Shown: positions 35,723 to 45,649 of the stretch, piece after piece
Numbering within the stretch: the first letter of the stretch is position 1
Layout of the letters: the number at the start of each line of letters is the position of its first letter
Origin: Alteromonas sp. CI.11.F.A3
GTDB lineage: Bacteria; Pseudomonadota; Gammaproteobacteria; Enterobacterales; Alteromonadaceae
Direction: 5' to 3'
Length of the DNA stretch: 64,000 nt
NCBI RefSeq assembly: GCF_032925565.1
Contig: NZ_CP136708.1
Span: 2,914,001 to 2,978,000 of the forward strand
Notes under the pieces: model-generated
What the model saw: only the letters and a program-made list of their open reading frames with translations
What the model was told of the DNA's origin: nothing
The model's database searches: none
Translations under genes and position numbers: made by a program

Positions 35723-36997
35723 ATGGCAGATCAGAGTTCACGCTATATTAGTAATCTGACTCGCGATACCTACGCACTGATATTAGCTGGAGGACGAGGG
35801 TCGCGCTTACATGAATTAACAACATGGCGCGCAAAGCCAGCGCTCTATTTTGGTGGTAAGTTTAGAATTATCGATTTTCCGCTATCTAATTGTATTAATT
35901 CAGGCATTAGACGCGTTGGCGTAGTAACCCAGTATAAGTCTCATTCGTTAATAAGACATTTAGTTCGCGGCTGGGGGCATTTCAAGAAGGAACTCGGTGA
36001 GTCAGTAGAAATATTACCCGCATCTCAACGATTTTCAGATAGTTGGTATGAAGGTACCGCCGATGCGGTATTCCAAAATATCGACATTATTCGAGACGAA
36101 CTCCCCAAATACGTAATGATATTATCTGGCGACCACATCTATCGCATGGATTACGGTACTATGCTGGCTCGTCATGTTGAAAGTGGCGCCAAAATGACCG
36201 TGTCATGTATGTCGGTTCCTATCGAAGAAGCTGCGGGGTCGTTTGGCGTTATGTCGGTAGACGAAAATTACCGTATTAACGGCTTTGCTGAAAAACCTGA
36301 ACACCCTGCTCCGTTACCTGGCGACGATACTCGTTGTTTAGCATCTATGGGCAACTATGTTTTCGATACAGAATTTCTTTTCGAACAATTACGAAGAGAC
36401 GCTGAAACCTCTGGCTCACAGCGTGATTTTGGTAAAGACATTATTCCGTCCATTATTAAAGACAACCCGGTGTATGCGTTTGAATTTGAAAACTCTGAAG
36501 GTGGAGATGCCTACTGGCGCGATGTAGGTACCATTGATTCATTTTGGGAAGCCAATATGGAAATGGTGGCGCCGGTGCCACAACTTAATCTGTACGATCA
36601 AAAGTGGCCCATCTGGACCTACCAAGAACAGTTGCCCCCTGCAAAATTTGTATGGGAAGACCACGACAGGCGCGGTGAAGCGATTAATTCGGTTGTCTCT
36701 GGCGGCTGTATTATTTCGGGTTCAACCCTTCGCGGCACAATTTGCTTCTCGAACGTAAGGGTGCACTCGTACGGGCTTATAGAAGATGCGGTAATTTTGC
36801 CAGATGTGGAAATTATGCGTCACTGTAAGTTAAGAAAAGTACTGCTTGATAGAGGCTGTGTTATTCCAGAAGGCACCGTCATTGGTTACAACCATGATGA
36901 TGACAGAGCTCGAGGATTCCGTGTTTCTGAAAAAGGCGTGGTGTTAGTGACAAGAGAAATGCTAGGCCAACCTGTTGGCGGCCTATCCCCTACCTAA
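35723..36997 (+). CDS. glgC: Glucose-1-phosphate adenylyltransferase
   Basis: The roughly 424-aa ADP-glucose pyrophosphorylase has the N-terminal nucleotidyl-transferase motif [35 protein letters not shown], and a C-terminal left-handed helix region ([20 protein letters not shown]). It makes ADP-glucose for glycogen synthesis. GGAG/GAGG motifs lie just before ATG 35723; an ATG at 35708 is also in frame. No other glycogen gene is nearby, which is unusual since glgC often sits in a glg cluster. It ends 2 bp before the convergent hydrolase gene. Confidence 0.97.
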   Translation: MADQSSRYISNLTRDTYALILAGGRGSRLHELTTWRAKPALYFGGKFRIIDFPLSNCINSGIRRVGVVTQYKSHSLIRHLVRGWGHFKKELGESVEILPASQRFSDSWYEGTADAVFQNIDIIRDELPKYVMILSGDHIYRMDYGTMLARHVESGAKMTVSCMSVPIEEAAGSFGVMSVDENYRINGFAEKPEHPAPLPGDDTRCLASMGNYVFDTEFLFEQLRRDAETSGSQRDFGKDIIPSIIKDNPVYAFEFENSEGGDAYWRDVGTIDSFWEANMEMVAPVPQLNLYDQKWPIWTYQEQLPPAKFVWEDHDRRGEAINSVVSGGCIISGSTLRGTICFSNVRVHSYGLIEDAVILPDVEIMRHCKLRKVLLDRGCVIPEGTVIGYNHDDDRARGFRVSEKGVVLVTREMLGQPVGGLSPT

Positions 36998-36999
36998 AG

Positions 37000-37803
37000 C
37001 TAGCTATTCCATTTTGAAATAGTGGTTGAAATGAGTTCAGCCACTGCTTCAGGATGTTCTAGAGGGAACATATGCCCACCTTTAAATTCAGTATGATCAA
37101 TAGCGTTATGCTGAATTAATCTTTCGTACATAGTCGGTCTGCACACCGCGCCATCTTTAGCGGTTACCAGCAATGCTGGGCACTTCAACTTGCCTTTATA
37201 TTTACCTAGATTATGCGGCACATTGCGAAATAACGACGCTTCTACCTCGGCCTTAAATGTTAAAGATGTCAGCTCACCTTTAGTGTGTGTTACATGCTTA
37301 ACATAATCACGAATACATCGTTTATCCATATTACGAAACAGCGCCTTTCCTTGAAAATACGCTTCCATATCAGTATGAGATGGCCATTGAGTATTTCGCG
37401 TTTCAGCTAACTTCGCTGGCGTTAGTTTATTGATTAACGGTGTCTTTTTCGCGAACCGAAAAAAGTAGCTCATAGGCCCCATCACTAACGGAGGGTCAAG
37501 CATAATAAGCCCACGGAACAAACTAGGTTCTTCGCAGGCTGCCATGTAAGAAATTACCGCACCGAAGGAATGCCCTACCGCATAAACGCCTCTACTGTCT
37601 GTGTTTTCGGCTTTTACGTGTTTTATAAGCTCATTAACTTGATTGCGCCAGTTAGCATTTACGGGTAACTGAGGATCGTGACCAAACCTGTCCACATGAA
37701 TACGGTGAAAGTGCTCGGGTAATGAAGAAAAAAGCGCATTATAACTACCAGCAGGAAATCCATTTGCATGGGCAAAGTGAAAACTAATATCGGTTTTCGA
37801 CAA
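37000..37803 (-). CDS. Alpha/beta hydrolase
   Basis: The 267-aa protein has an alpha/beta-hydrolase fold with the nucleophile elbow VGHSFGAVISYMA and a C-terminal His in GGHMFPLEHPEAV. The oxyanion region reads FAHANGFPAGSYNALF. Substrate is not identifiable. Its end faces glgC with 2 bp between them. Confidence 0.87.
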   Translation of the reverse strand: MSKTDISFHFAHANGFPAGSYNALFSSLPEHFHRIHVDRFGHDPQLPVNANWRNQVNELIKHVKAENTDSRGVYAVGHSFGAVISYMAACEEPSLFRGLIMLDPPLVMGPMSYFFRFAKKTPLINKLTPAKLAETRNTQWPSHTDMEAYFQGKALFRNMDKRCIRDYVKHVTHTKGELTSLTFKAEVEASLFRNVPHNLGKYKGKLKCPALLVTAKDGAVCRPTMYERLIQHNAIDHTEFKGGHMFPLEHPEAVAELISTTISKWNS

Positions 37804-37870
37804 TGAAATACTCCTTCACGAAAAACAGCATCAAAGCTAAATGTAGCAATGGCAAAGAGGGGAAAAATAA

Positions 37871-37892
37871 GGGCTGGTAAACCAGCCCTTAA
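37871..37892 (-). terminator. Rho-independent terminator of the MFS gene
   Basis: AAGGGCTGGT (37871-37880) and ACCAGCCCTT (37883-37892) form a 10-bp stem with a 2-base loop. On the minus strand ATTTTTC follows. It is 35 bp past the MFS stop at 37927. Confidence 0.85.
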
Positions 37893-37926
37893 TTACAACA
37901 ACATGTTAATTATGAACGAGATAGTA

Positions 37927-39246
37927 CTACAGCCCTCTCGACTCCGCCATCTCCCAATCTTTAACAATCTTAGTACTGGTCCATAAGAACACAATAATAG
38001 AAAGCGCGTATGGCACAATCAAATACAGTAAAGACTGACGAAGCGCTTCAACTTCACCCATTGAAGGCACTAATGCTTGGCTAATAATACCAGTAATCGT
38101 TGGCCCGCCACCCAATGCAATAATATTCAAAACAAAGAAGAATAATGCAGTAGACATAGCACGAACGTTAATAGGTGCAAGGGTTTGCGCCATGGCAAAG
38201 CTTGGGCCTAAATACGAACCACTGGTAAACAGTAAGAAGGTCATTAGCCCTACAGATAGCCATAAGTCGTTAACCTGAAGCGAGAAATACAACGCTGGTA
38301 CACCAATAATGAGCGCAATAGCAGGTAACAAGGCATACGCTTTCTTGTTTTGTTTACCCCATCTATCAGCGATATAGCCGCCAAGCCACACGCCTAATGC
38401 ATAAGCAGAACCATTGATAATACCGAACGCAATGAGCAACTGCGTGATATCTAACCCTGCAAAGGCACGTACATAGTAATCGATGATCCAAGTCGAAATG
38501 GCATAGTTACCGAACGAGCCAAAAGAAATACCCAACGCCATTCCCCACCACGTGGGTATCTTCAATAAAGTTTTAAGTGAAGCTGACACACTAGCCTTTT
38601 CAGTGTCATCAGTTTTTACTGACTCCGTACGTTTCGGCTCTTTTACCGTAAACTTCAGCAATAACGCTAATATTACGCCCGGTAAGCCCACACTTATCAT
38701 TACGGTGCGCCAATCAGCGGAACCGCCTTGAAGGAAAAATGCAGAAGCAAAGAATGCCAACATTACACCAAACGGAATACCTAAAGAGTAAATAGCCAAT
38801 GCGCCTGCACGCTTTTCTTTAGGAAACAGGTCGGAAATAATACTGTGTGAAGGTGGGCTGCCTCCAGCTTCACCAATGCCCACACCAATTCTGGCAAGCG
38901 CCAGTTGCGTGTAGTTCATGGCAAGCCCTGAGGCGGCGGTAAAGCCACTCCATAGGGTGAGCGAGATAGCAATGATATTCACGCGACTATACCGATCTGC
39001 AAGCCACGCAATAGGAATGCCCACCACGGTGTAAAGAATGGCGAAATAAACGCCCTTTAATAAGCCTAACTGCGCATCATCTAAACCCAAATCAGCTTTA
39101 ATGAAGGGAGAAAGGATGCCTATGATTTGTCTATCTATAAAATTAAATGCATAAACCAGCGTAAGTATCACTAACACATAATTTCTGTAGGCGCGGGAAG
39201 TATCCGCTTTCTCTACTGGTGCCGTTTGAACCTGACTATGGGCCAT
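37927..39246 (-). CDS. Spinster-type MFS transporter
   Basis: The 439-aa protein has 12 predicted helices. FNFIDRQIIGILSPFIKADL, IPIAWLADRYSR and GVGIGEAGGSPPSHSIISDL mark the spinster-like MFS subfamily common in Sphingomonads and Alteromonads. Substrate is unknown. It is divergent from the thioesterase gene with a 170-bp spacer. Confidence 0.9.
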   Translation of the reverse strand: MAHSQVQTAPVEKADTSRAYRNYVLVILTLVYAFNFIDRQIIGILSPFIKADLGLDDAQLGLLKGVYFAILYTVVGIPIAWLADRYSRVNIIAISLTLWSGFTAASGLAMNYTQLALARIGVGIGEAGGSPPSHSIISDLFPKEKRAGALAIYSLGIPFGVMLAFFASAFFLQGGSADWRTVMISVGLPGVILALLLKFTVKEPKRTESVKTDDTEKASVSASLKTLLKIPTWWGMALGISFGSFGNYAISTWIIDYYVRAFAGLDITQLLIAFGIINGSAYALGVWLGGYIADRWGKQNKKAYALLPAIALIIGVPALYFSLQVNDLWLSVGLMTFLLFTSGSYLGPSFAMAQTLAPINVRAMSTALFFFVLNIIALGGGPTITGIISQALVPSMGEVEALRQSLLYLIVPYALSIIVFLWTSTKIVKDWEMAESRGL

Positions 39247-39416
39247 ATCATTCCCTTTAAATTCAATGAAAACTTAGTCTACGCGGCAGGTTAAAAGATT
39301 GACAACTTATTGTTACTTATTTGTAAATATAAAAAGGAATGTTAGCCTAGGCTTTCTGTTAGCTTGAGCTTAAGGTAGGATATCAACACCTTTACTCATC
39401 AGACCAGACAAACAGC

Positions 39417-40232
39417 ATGACGGTAGACGAGCTTTTAACGCTTTCTTCTTTAGAGGCACTTTCTGACAATGAATGGAAAGTAGATAACCTTATTATTCCC
39501 AGTACTTGGGCGCAAGGGCGTACAGCATTCGGCGGTATTTCAGCAGGCATGGCGTACAGCGCTATTCGCCAAAAAGTCAGTGAGGAACGCGTGCTGCGTT
39601 CATTTACCACTAACTTTGTTGGGCCGCTCTCGCCAGACACCCCATTTTCAATTGAAGTAACCTTGTTGCGTGAAGGCAAAAACGTATCTCAATATACCGC
39701 TCATATAAAACAAAATGGGAAAAGCTGCGTGTTTGTGCAGGCGTGCTTTGGTATTGGTAGAAAGTCAGGCATTAAGGTTGAGAACAAAGATACCCACGAT
39801 ATGGCAGTGCCAACTAAAGGCAAGTTTATACCGCAGATTCCAAAGGTTACGCCCAAGTTTTTACGCCATTTCGATTTAGCTATTGATCAAGGGGGTATCC
39901 CCTTTACCCGTAAAAAGACCAGCGTTTACCACGGACATATGCGCTTTAAAAAGCCACCAGCGAAAATCACCGACGCACATATCATTACCATGATTGATGC
40001 TTGGCCGCCTACGCTATTACAAATGATGAAATTGCCTGCCCCGGCAAGTACTGTTAGTTGGAACTTAGAATTTATCCACCCACATAAGCAAGTTGCCCCC
40101 ACAGACTGGTTTGCATACCAAGCACATACTCGTCAGGCAGAAGATGGCTATGGTCACACTGAGGCGACTATTTGGGATAAAGACAATGAAGTTATCGCGA
40201 TCAGTCGTCAAACCGTGGCAATTTTTGATTAA
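39417..40232 (+). CDS. Acyl-CoA thioesterase (TesB-like, double hotdog)
   Basis: The 271-aa protein resembles the thioesterase family with two hotdog domains: STWAQGRTAFGGISAGMAYS in the first and LEFIHPHKQVAPTDWFAYQA in the second. The family hydrolyses acyl-CoA to free acid and CoA. ATG 39417 is the start. Confidence 0.86.
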   Translation: MTVDELLTLSSLEALSDNEWKVDNLIIPSTWAQGRTAFGGISAGMAYSAIRQKVSEERVLRSFTTNFVGPLSPDTPFSIEVTLLREGKNVSQYTAHIKQNGKSCVFVQACFGIGRKSGIKVENKDTHDMAVPTKGKFIPQIPKVTPKFLRHFDLAIDQGGIPFTRKKTSVYHGHMRFKKPPAKITDAHIITMIDAWPPTLLQMMKLPAPASTVSWNLEFIHPHKQVAPTDWFAYQAHTRQAEDGYGHTEATIWDKDNEVIAISRQTVAIFD

Positions 40233-40299
40233 TTTGACTGTGAGTGTTGGACTAGAAGATTAGCTAGAAAGGCACTTTGGAATAAATTCTGAAATGAAG

Positions 40300-40332
40300 G
40301 GGCGTACTGCTTAAAGCAGAACGCCCTTTTTT
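40300..40332. terminator. Rho-independent terminator between convergent genes
   Basis: GGGCGT and ACGCCC pair, with an inner CTGC/GCAG stem separated by an A-A mismatch, followed by TTTTTT on the plus strand. It serves the thioesterase gene; the HDOD gene ends 3 bp away on the other strand. Confidence 0.8.
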
Positions 40333-40334
40333 CA

Positions 40335-41180
40335 TTAATAAAGCATAAAGGCGTTTGGATTGAACAGGGAGATAACTGAAATACACTGCAGGTTAGTGAT
40401 ATCTAATGCATCTTCTAAGTCGTCACGATTAAGCGACAGGCTTTCATGCAATTCAGGCTTTAGGTTATTGTAGCTAGGGTAAATTTCTGAATTTACGTTG
40501 TCTAGCGCCAAAACGTATGACAACTGAAGTATTTGCTCTTCATATTCTGAAGTGTTGCTACTATCGCCGTGTATTTTTGCAATGGGATTATAAATGCTTT
40601 CAGGAATACCCCACTCTTTAATGATGCCCGCAGACACGTTCGTAAAAGTATAACCCAACACACCGGCTTGTAATTCAGCTGGGCTTACTCTTGCGTTAAA
40701 CGCCTGACAACGTTTTGCGCTATCTGGCAACATGGCCACCACCACCAGCTCACCAATATTATGCAGTAAACCCGCAACAAATAAGCGTTCAGGCTCTCTG
40801 ATATTTCGCATTTCAGCAAAGTATTTTGCTAGAAGGCCGCAAGAAACACTTTGCTCCCAAAATTTATCTAAGTCGATAACTTGGCCATCGACCTCTTTAA
40901 ACGCTTGGCTAACACCAAATGCAAGTGCTAGGTCGTACGTAGAGCGCGTACCTACTACTTGTAGCGCTTTAGTGATGGTATCTATTTTATTAGGAAAACG
41001 GTACAACGCCGAATTTGCTACTCTTAACAGCTGTGTAGCTAACGATGGGTCAAAAGAAATGATGTCGGCAATGTCGTCTATATTAGATGCGCCGTCATCC
41101 ATGCAAGCTTTTAAACGCGTTACCGAGTCGGGCAGCACAAACAACGTGCTCGCATTACTAATAATATCTTGTAGGGTCAT
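40335..41180 (-). CDS. HDOD-domain protein
   Basis: The 281-aa protein is one HDOD domain with FDPSLATQLLRVANSALYRF and VAGLLHNIGELVV. The metal-binding His-Asp pair of true HD enzymes is changed to His-Asn, as in HDOD proteins, so it probably acts in signalling rather than hydrolysis. No other domain is present. Confidence 0.9.
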   Translation of the reverse strand: MTLQDIISNASTLFVLPDSVTRLKACMDDGASNIDDIADIISFDPSLATQLLRVANSALYRFPNKIDTITKALQVVGTRSTYDLALAFGVSQAFKEVDGQVIDLDKFWEQSVSCGLLAKYFAEMRNIREPERLFVAGLLHNIGELVVVAMLPDSAKRCQAFNARVSPAELQAGVLGYTFTNVSAGIIKEWGIPESIYNPIAKIHGDSSNTSEYEEQILQLSYVLALDNVNSEIYPSYNNLKPELHESLSLNRDDLEDALDITNLQCISVISLFNPNAFMLY

Positions 41181-41547
41181 TTAGGTATACGCTCCTGATA
41201 TAACCTACTCTATTTAGAAGAGTGGCGTTTAGCAATCACGCCAAGAAATAAAAACTGTAACTATCAAACAAGATTAGCTTTTTCGCTGATAGCTACATTA
41301 TAGCGCGATTATTTAGCCTAGCTAATCGGAATTCATTATCTTTCGTATAGTATGCAATAAATTAACATACATTTAATGCAGCCCTAATAGGGGTACCCCC
41401 CAATATTTGGGTAATTTTTCAAAAATTCCTGTTGATAATAGAGTTTCATTTTCTTTATTTCCCGCTGTGCTACTATTTCGCGCTTTACACATTCAAGCAC
41501 AGGTAACTATGTTACAGAGAATGTTACAAGGCATGTCAAAAGGCATA
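41181..41547. other. 367-bp spacer between HDOD gene and glycosyltransferase
   Basis: The spacer lies between divergent genes. It holds a short palindrome (GGGGTACCCC, 41390-41399) and AT-rich sequence that should contain two promoters. The frame upstream of ATG 41548 is open but looks non-coding. Nothing else is seen. Confidence 0.5.
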
Positions 41548-42900
41548 ATGCAGGTAGTAGTCATTGGCTATGTGTGGCCTGAACCCAACTCCTCCGCCGC
41601 TGGCCAAAATATGCTGGCTCTGATTAATCAGTTTCTTAGCCTCGGCCATAGCGTGACTTTTATGACCGCAGCCGCTGACAGTGTTCATAAAGCTGACCTA
41701 AGTAATTTGGGCGTAAGCAGCGAAGCGGTAGCACTTAATTGCAGTAGCTTTAATGAGCGCATCGCTCAACTGCAGCCTGATGTGGTTGTTTTCGACCGTT
41801 ACATGACCGAAGAGCAATTTTCGTGGCGAGTAAAAGACGCCTGCCCTCGTGCTATTCGTATATTAAACACCGAAGATTTACACAGTTTGCGACAAGCTAG
41901 GCACGACGCCGTTAAAACACAAGACAATGCACTGCGAGCAAACAAAGAGACCGTGACCTCTCCTCTTTTAACGAACATTGCCAGCGCTGCGAAAGAGGCT
42001 GATTACAATACGCCTTTGGCACAACGGGAAATTGCCGCTATTTTACGTTGCGATCTTACGTTGGTCATTTCTCGCACCGAGTATGCTCTGCTGACGAACC
42101 ATTATCAGGTGCCAGCCAAACAACTTTATTACCATCCGCTCAATGTAGCGACAGTAGATGGCGGGATACCTAATTTTGAAAAACGTACCGACATTGTCAC
42201 TATTGGCAATTTTCGTCATGCGCCAAATTGGGATTCAGTGCTACAGCTAAAGCAAACCGTATGGCCTGCTATTAAAAAGGCACTCCCTCAGGCTAATTTA
42301 CATATTTATGGTGCCTACCCGCCAAAAAAAGCAACGCAGTTGCACAACCCAAAGAGTGGATTTTACTTAGATGGCTGGGCCGACAATGCACACGATGTTA
42401 TTGCTAACGCGCGGCTGCTTATTGCGCCTCTGCGCTTTGGTGCAGGTATTAAAGGCAAAATACTAGAAGCTATGCGATGTGAAACCCCTACCCTTACTAC
42501 ATGGGTAGGCGCTGAAGGTATTGCTGATGTAAATTCATCCGCCGCGCGGTTAACGTCAAATACTTCACTTCATATCACGGAAGAAGCAGCAAATAGCCCT
42601 ACTCAGCCTGCATGGGGCGGCGCGATTTGCGACACCGCAGAAGATTTTGCCGAGCACGCGGTTAGGCTTTACAACAATGAAGAGGAATGGGCGTTAGCAA
42701 GTAAGTTAGGCGTAGCGTTGTTCAACACTTTTGAAGATGACAAAGAAAGCGAAACCTTGGCGGAGCGAGTGTCCATCATGGCTAGCGATGTAGAGGCCCA
42801 TCGCAAGCACCTGTTTCTACAAGGGCTACTATGGCATCAGACCTTGAATGCGAGCAAGTACATGTCGCAGTGGATTGAAGCTAAAAACCAACACTTATAG
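41548..42900 (+). CDS. Glycosyltransferase, GT4/GT1-like
   Basis: The protein is about 450 aa. The N-terminal Rossmann fold starts MQVVVIGYVWPEPNSSAAGQ. The C-terminal nucleotide-sugar domain has GWADNAHDVIANARLLIAPL and GAGIKGKILEAMRCETPTLT, as in GT4 transferases. Donor and acceptor are unknown. ATG 41548 has AAAAGG 5 bases upstream and begins at the fold; the open frame extends to 41407 but its first 47 residues lack family features. It overlaps sufE by 6 bases, tail to tail. Confidence 0.86.
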   Translation: MQVVVIGYVWPEPNSSAAGQNMLALINQFLSLGHSVTFMTAAADSVHKADLSNLGVSSEAVALNCSSFNERIAQLQPDVVVFDRYMTEEQFSWRVKDACPRAIRILNTEDLHSLRQARHDAVKTQDNALRANKETVTSPLLTNIASAAKEADYNTPLAQREIAAILRCDLTLVISRTEYALLTNHYQVPAKQLYYHPLNVATVDGGIPNFEKRTDIVTIGNFRHAPNWDSVLQLKQTVWPAIKKALPQANLHIYGAYPPKKATQLHNPKSGFYLDGWADNAHDVIANARLLIAPLRFGAGIKGKILEAMRCETPTLTTWVGAEGIADVNSSAARLTSNTSLHITEEAANSPTQPAWGGAICDTAEDFAEHAVRLYNNEEEWALASKLGVALFNTFEDDKESETLAERVSIMASDVEAHRKHLFLQGLLWHQTLNASKYMSQWIEAKNQHL

Positions 42901-43299
42901 CGTATTTAAGCGTCGCAAAACACTTAAGATACCATTGCCCCTAGACTGACTTAAATGACGCTGCAAATTGCACGCGTTCATGTATTGCTCAAAGTCGTAA
43001 GCCTTTCTTTGTTCATCGGAAAGGCTATTCGCTTTTTCTAACAGTACCGCCAATACACCGCGAATAATCTTACTGGGTGAATAAGCTGCAATAACAAGGT
43101 CGCCAGTGCCTTGTGAAGGCGTACATGCTACCCACACTTTACTTTCACAACCAGGTACCAATGCATCTTCAGTGCGTGACGACTCTGGTAAAGCAATCAA
43201 TTGCTTACCAGCGAGCATGATGGCGCGAGTTGCGCCATCCCAACCTTTAGCCGCAGCCACAGTTTGCCCCAGCATTAACAGATGCGTAGAGTCTGTCAT
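42895..43299 (-). CDS. SufE/CsdE-family cysteine-desulfurase partner
   Basis: The 134-aa protein is the length of SufE and has Cys51 in VPGCESKVW, the conserved sulfur-accepting position. The family takes persulfide from SufS/CsdA-type cysteine desulfurases and passes it to the scaffold. No desulfurase gene is next to it, so SufE versus CsdE cannot be decided. Confidence 0.9.
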   Translation of the reverse strand: MTDSTHLLMLGQTVAAAKGWDGATRAIMLAGKQLIALPESSRTEDALVPGCESKVWVACTPSQGTGDLVIAAYSPSKIIRGVLAVLLEKANSLSDEQRKAYDFEQYMNACNLQRHLSQSRGNGILSVLRRLNTL

Positions 43300-43374
43300 C
43301 GCTTAGATTCTGTCATCGCATAAGCTACAGCGGTGGATGTCATAACTAGGCATTTGTAAAACAGAGCCCAACAG

Positions 43375-43779
43375 TTAAGCACTTGCATCTGCGCTAAATT
43401 CTGCGCTTAGCTCTTCTGCTGTCATGACTAGGTTTTCGGCATCAGCAGAGGTAGGAAACATAACCAACTCCACACCATTTTTAGTTAAGCCTGGTAACCA
43501 CGTTTCAGTAAACTCATCAAATGGCACTGCCACACACGTACCTGTAATTTGATTATCGTCTAACCAAGCTTGCGCTAAGTTATTGTGAGGAAATACTGGC
43601 AGTCGAGTACTATCGTTGTCTTCCAGCATGACAAAGCCTTCTGTACCTTGAATCAACCAAATTTCTTTCGCTTTGGGTACGTAGCTGATCACTAGCATTT
43701 GTCGGTCTTCAGCAGACAAACTTTTAGCTTGCGCTAGCACAGTGTCGTTCAGGGTGGCAGTTACAGTATCTGGAAACAC
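43375..43779 (-). CDS. DUF2750-like protein
   Basis: The 134-aa protein resembles DUF2750: an aromatic core (KEIWLIQGTEGFVML), an Asp/Trp region (AQAWLDDN) and a C-terminal stretch TWLPGLTKNGVELVMFPT. Function is unknown. It starts with GTG 43779 (AAGG 9 bases upstream). It lies 75 bp before sufE on the same strand. Confidence 0.6.
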   Translation of the reverse strand: MFPDTVTATLNDTVLAQAKSLSAEDRQMLVISYVPKAKEIWLIQGTEGFVMLEDNDSTRLPVFPHNNLAQAWLDDNQITGTCVAVPFDEFTETWLPGLTKNGVELVMFPTSADAENLVMTAEELSAEFSADASA

Positions 43780-44073
43780 AAAAATTTACCTTATTATTTA
43801 GGAGGCACCGATAAGAGGCGCCAAGTATACCCTTTGCATGCTGCCGCGCCAAATACCAGAGACGATTTAATCTTATAAAGACAGTGAACATTCAAGTTGA
43901 AAACATGGCCCGCGACTAATATTATTGCACGCTATATTATGTAACCTTAGCTTCTGTTTTACGCTTTGGTTGCAAAACGCACTCCACATGCTCCTTGTCA
44001 GTTAGCAATCTGCATTTCTTGGTAGTACCGTTCATCCGCCTTTTATTAATAAAAACGCAAAGTTTAGAGCTTC

Positions 44074-44751
44074 ATGCAAAACCTATTTAGTGACCTAAAA
44101 GAAAAAACGCATAACAAACATGTCGAATTAGAGCACAGTGCACCCTTTGCACTTTTTCATAACATGATGGGTAATAGCGCCAGTGAAACCCAACACGAAC
44201 ATCGAGAAAATTATCATAATGTGCTCTGCGTTATGCGAGAGTTCCACCAGCATTGCATGTGGGTTATCAACGATGCAGTTAAGAAGTATCCCGCGCTTGT
44301 GCCCTTATCGCAGCAGTTCGAAGCCCAAGCAGTTTTAATTGCCCTTGATAACGACTTAACGGTATTGAACTCAAATAGCGCAAAGTGCATAACTGAATTA
44401 CAAAACGTTGACGTGCCAAGTTTTGAAACCGCACTGTCTGCCGCTATTTCAGCGATGTATGTGTGGCTAGGATCGTCTATGGGCGCTAATATTATTAGCC
44501 GCAGGCTAAGTAAAACAGACTACGATTTTCCTACTCATTACTATCAATCGATGGCAATACAAGCCAAAGCGTGGCCCGAATTTAAGCAAGAAGTTGCGCG
44601 TTTATTACCCATAATAATTGAAGCCAGCAAAGCAGAAACTTACATTGGCGAAACGCTAAGCGATGCTATTATTAACGATGCTAATCTTTGGTTTGAGCAT
44701 CTTATTTTATTAGGAAAAAGCACAAGTTTGCCACCACAGACATTAAGTTAA
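44074..44751 (+). CDS. Heme-oxygenase-like protein
   Basis: The 225-aa protein resembles bacterial (BphO-type) heme oxygenases. The N-terminal LKEKTHNKHVELEHSAPF would supply the proximal-His region, and MYVWLGSSMGANIISRRL matches the distal-helix glycine motif. Typical enzymes open heme to biliverdin, iron and CO. No bacteriophytochrome or iron-uptake gene is next to it, so the role is open. Divergence from canonical sequences is considerable. Confidence 0.68.
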   Translation: MQNLFSDLKEKTHNKHVELEHSAPFALFHNMMGNSASETQHEHRENYHNVLCVMREFHQHCMWVINDAVKKYPALVPLSQQFEAQAVLIALDNDLTVLNSNSAKCITELQNVDVPSFETALSAAISAMYVWLGSSMGANIISRRLSKTDYDFPTHYYQSMAIQAKAWPEFKQEVARLLPIIIEASKAETYIGETLSDAIINDANLWFEHLILLGKSTSLPPQTLS

Positions 44752-44800
44752 ACCCAGCATTCTGTTAGAATTCCTTTAATCCGTATTTTAAGAAGCTCTT

Positions 44801-45610
44801 ATGAAAGTAATCTCATTTAATATCAATGGCATTCGTGCCCGTCTTCACCAACTTCAAGCATTAATAGATGCGCATGAGCCGGATATTATTGGCTTGCAAG
44901 AAATTAAAGTTCACAACGAACAATTTCCGGTAGAAGCAGTTGAAGCGATGGGATACCACGTTTATTTTCATGGCCAAAAAAGTCACTACGGCGTGGCATT
45001 TTTAGCGAAAAAAGAGCCTGAGTCTGTGCTTATGGGCTTCCCTACCGATGAAGAAGATGCACAGCGTCGCATGATCATCCTGAAAACCACTGACAACGAC
45101 GGCCAGCCTGTAACCGTATTAAATGGTTACTTCCCACAAGGCGAAAACGAAAAGCACGAAACCAAATATCCAGCAAAACGTAAGTTTTATAAAGATTTGA
45201 TGACTTATCTGGACACCCACCATACTCCTGATGAGAATGTCATCGTAATGGGTGATGTGAACATCTCGCATACCGATTCAGATATTGGTATTGGCGAAGA
45301 AAACAAAAAGCGCTGGTTGCGTACCGGTAAATGCAGTTTTCTACCCGAAGAAAGAGAATGGCTCAACACATTGATGGATTGGGGTTTTGAAGACAGCTTT
45401 AGAACGTTAAATCCAGATACAACCGACAGGTATTCGTGGTTCGATTATCGTTCAAAAGGGTTTAATGATAATCGTGGCCTTCGTATTGATCTTATTTTGG
45501 CAACTGCACCTATTCATAAACGACTGAATGATGCCGGAATAGATTATGAACTTCGCGGTATTGAAAAGCCGTCGGATCATGCACCAATTTGGGCTACTTA
45601 CAGTAAATAG
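44801..45610 (+). CDS. xthA: Exodeoxyribonuclease III
   Basis: The 269-aa enzyme of the EEP family has [16 protein letters not shown] with the metal-binding Glu, [15 protein letters not shown] and SDHAPIW. It cleaves AP sites and degrades duplex DNA 3' to 5'. A GACACCCAC match at 45212-45220 encodes DTHHTP, which appears native to the protein. Confidence 0.96.
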   Translation: MKVISFNINGIRARLHQLQALIDAHEPDIIGLQEIKVHNEQFPVEAVEAMGYHVYFHGQKSHYGVAFLAKKEPESVLMGFPTDEEDAQRRMIILKTTDNDGQPVTVLNGYFPQGENEKHETKYPAKRKFYKDLMTYLDTHHTPDENVIVMGDVNISHTDSDIGIGEENKKRWLRTGKCSFLPEEREWLNTLMDWGFEDSFRTLNPDTTDRYSWFDYRSKGFNDNRGLRIDLILATAPIHKRLNDAGIDYELRGIEKPSDHAPIWATYSK

Positions 45611-45649
45611 TAAATAATAAATGTTCCGTAATTATCAATCGGAGTGTAT

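Noticed and set aside
38551..38561. GTGGGTATCTTC resembling the repeat in the spinster-type MFS gene
   Set aside because: It differs at one core base and encodes KIPTWWG, a native part of the transporter.
41390..41399. GGGGTACCCC palindrome
   Set aside because: Ten bases only, no second copy and no T-run; not enough to call a site.
45212..45220. GACACCCAC in xthA
   Set aside because: It encodes DTHHTP inside the exonuclease III fold without added residues; probably native.
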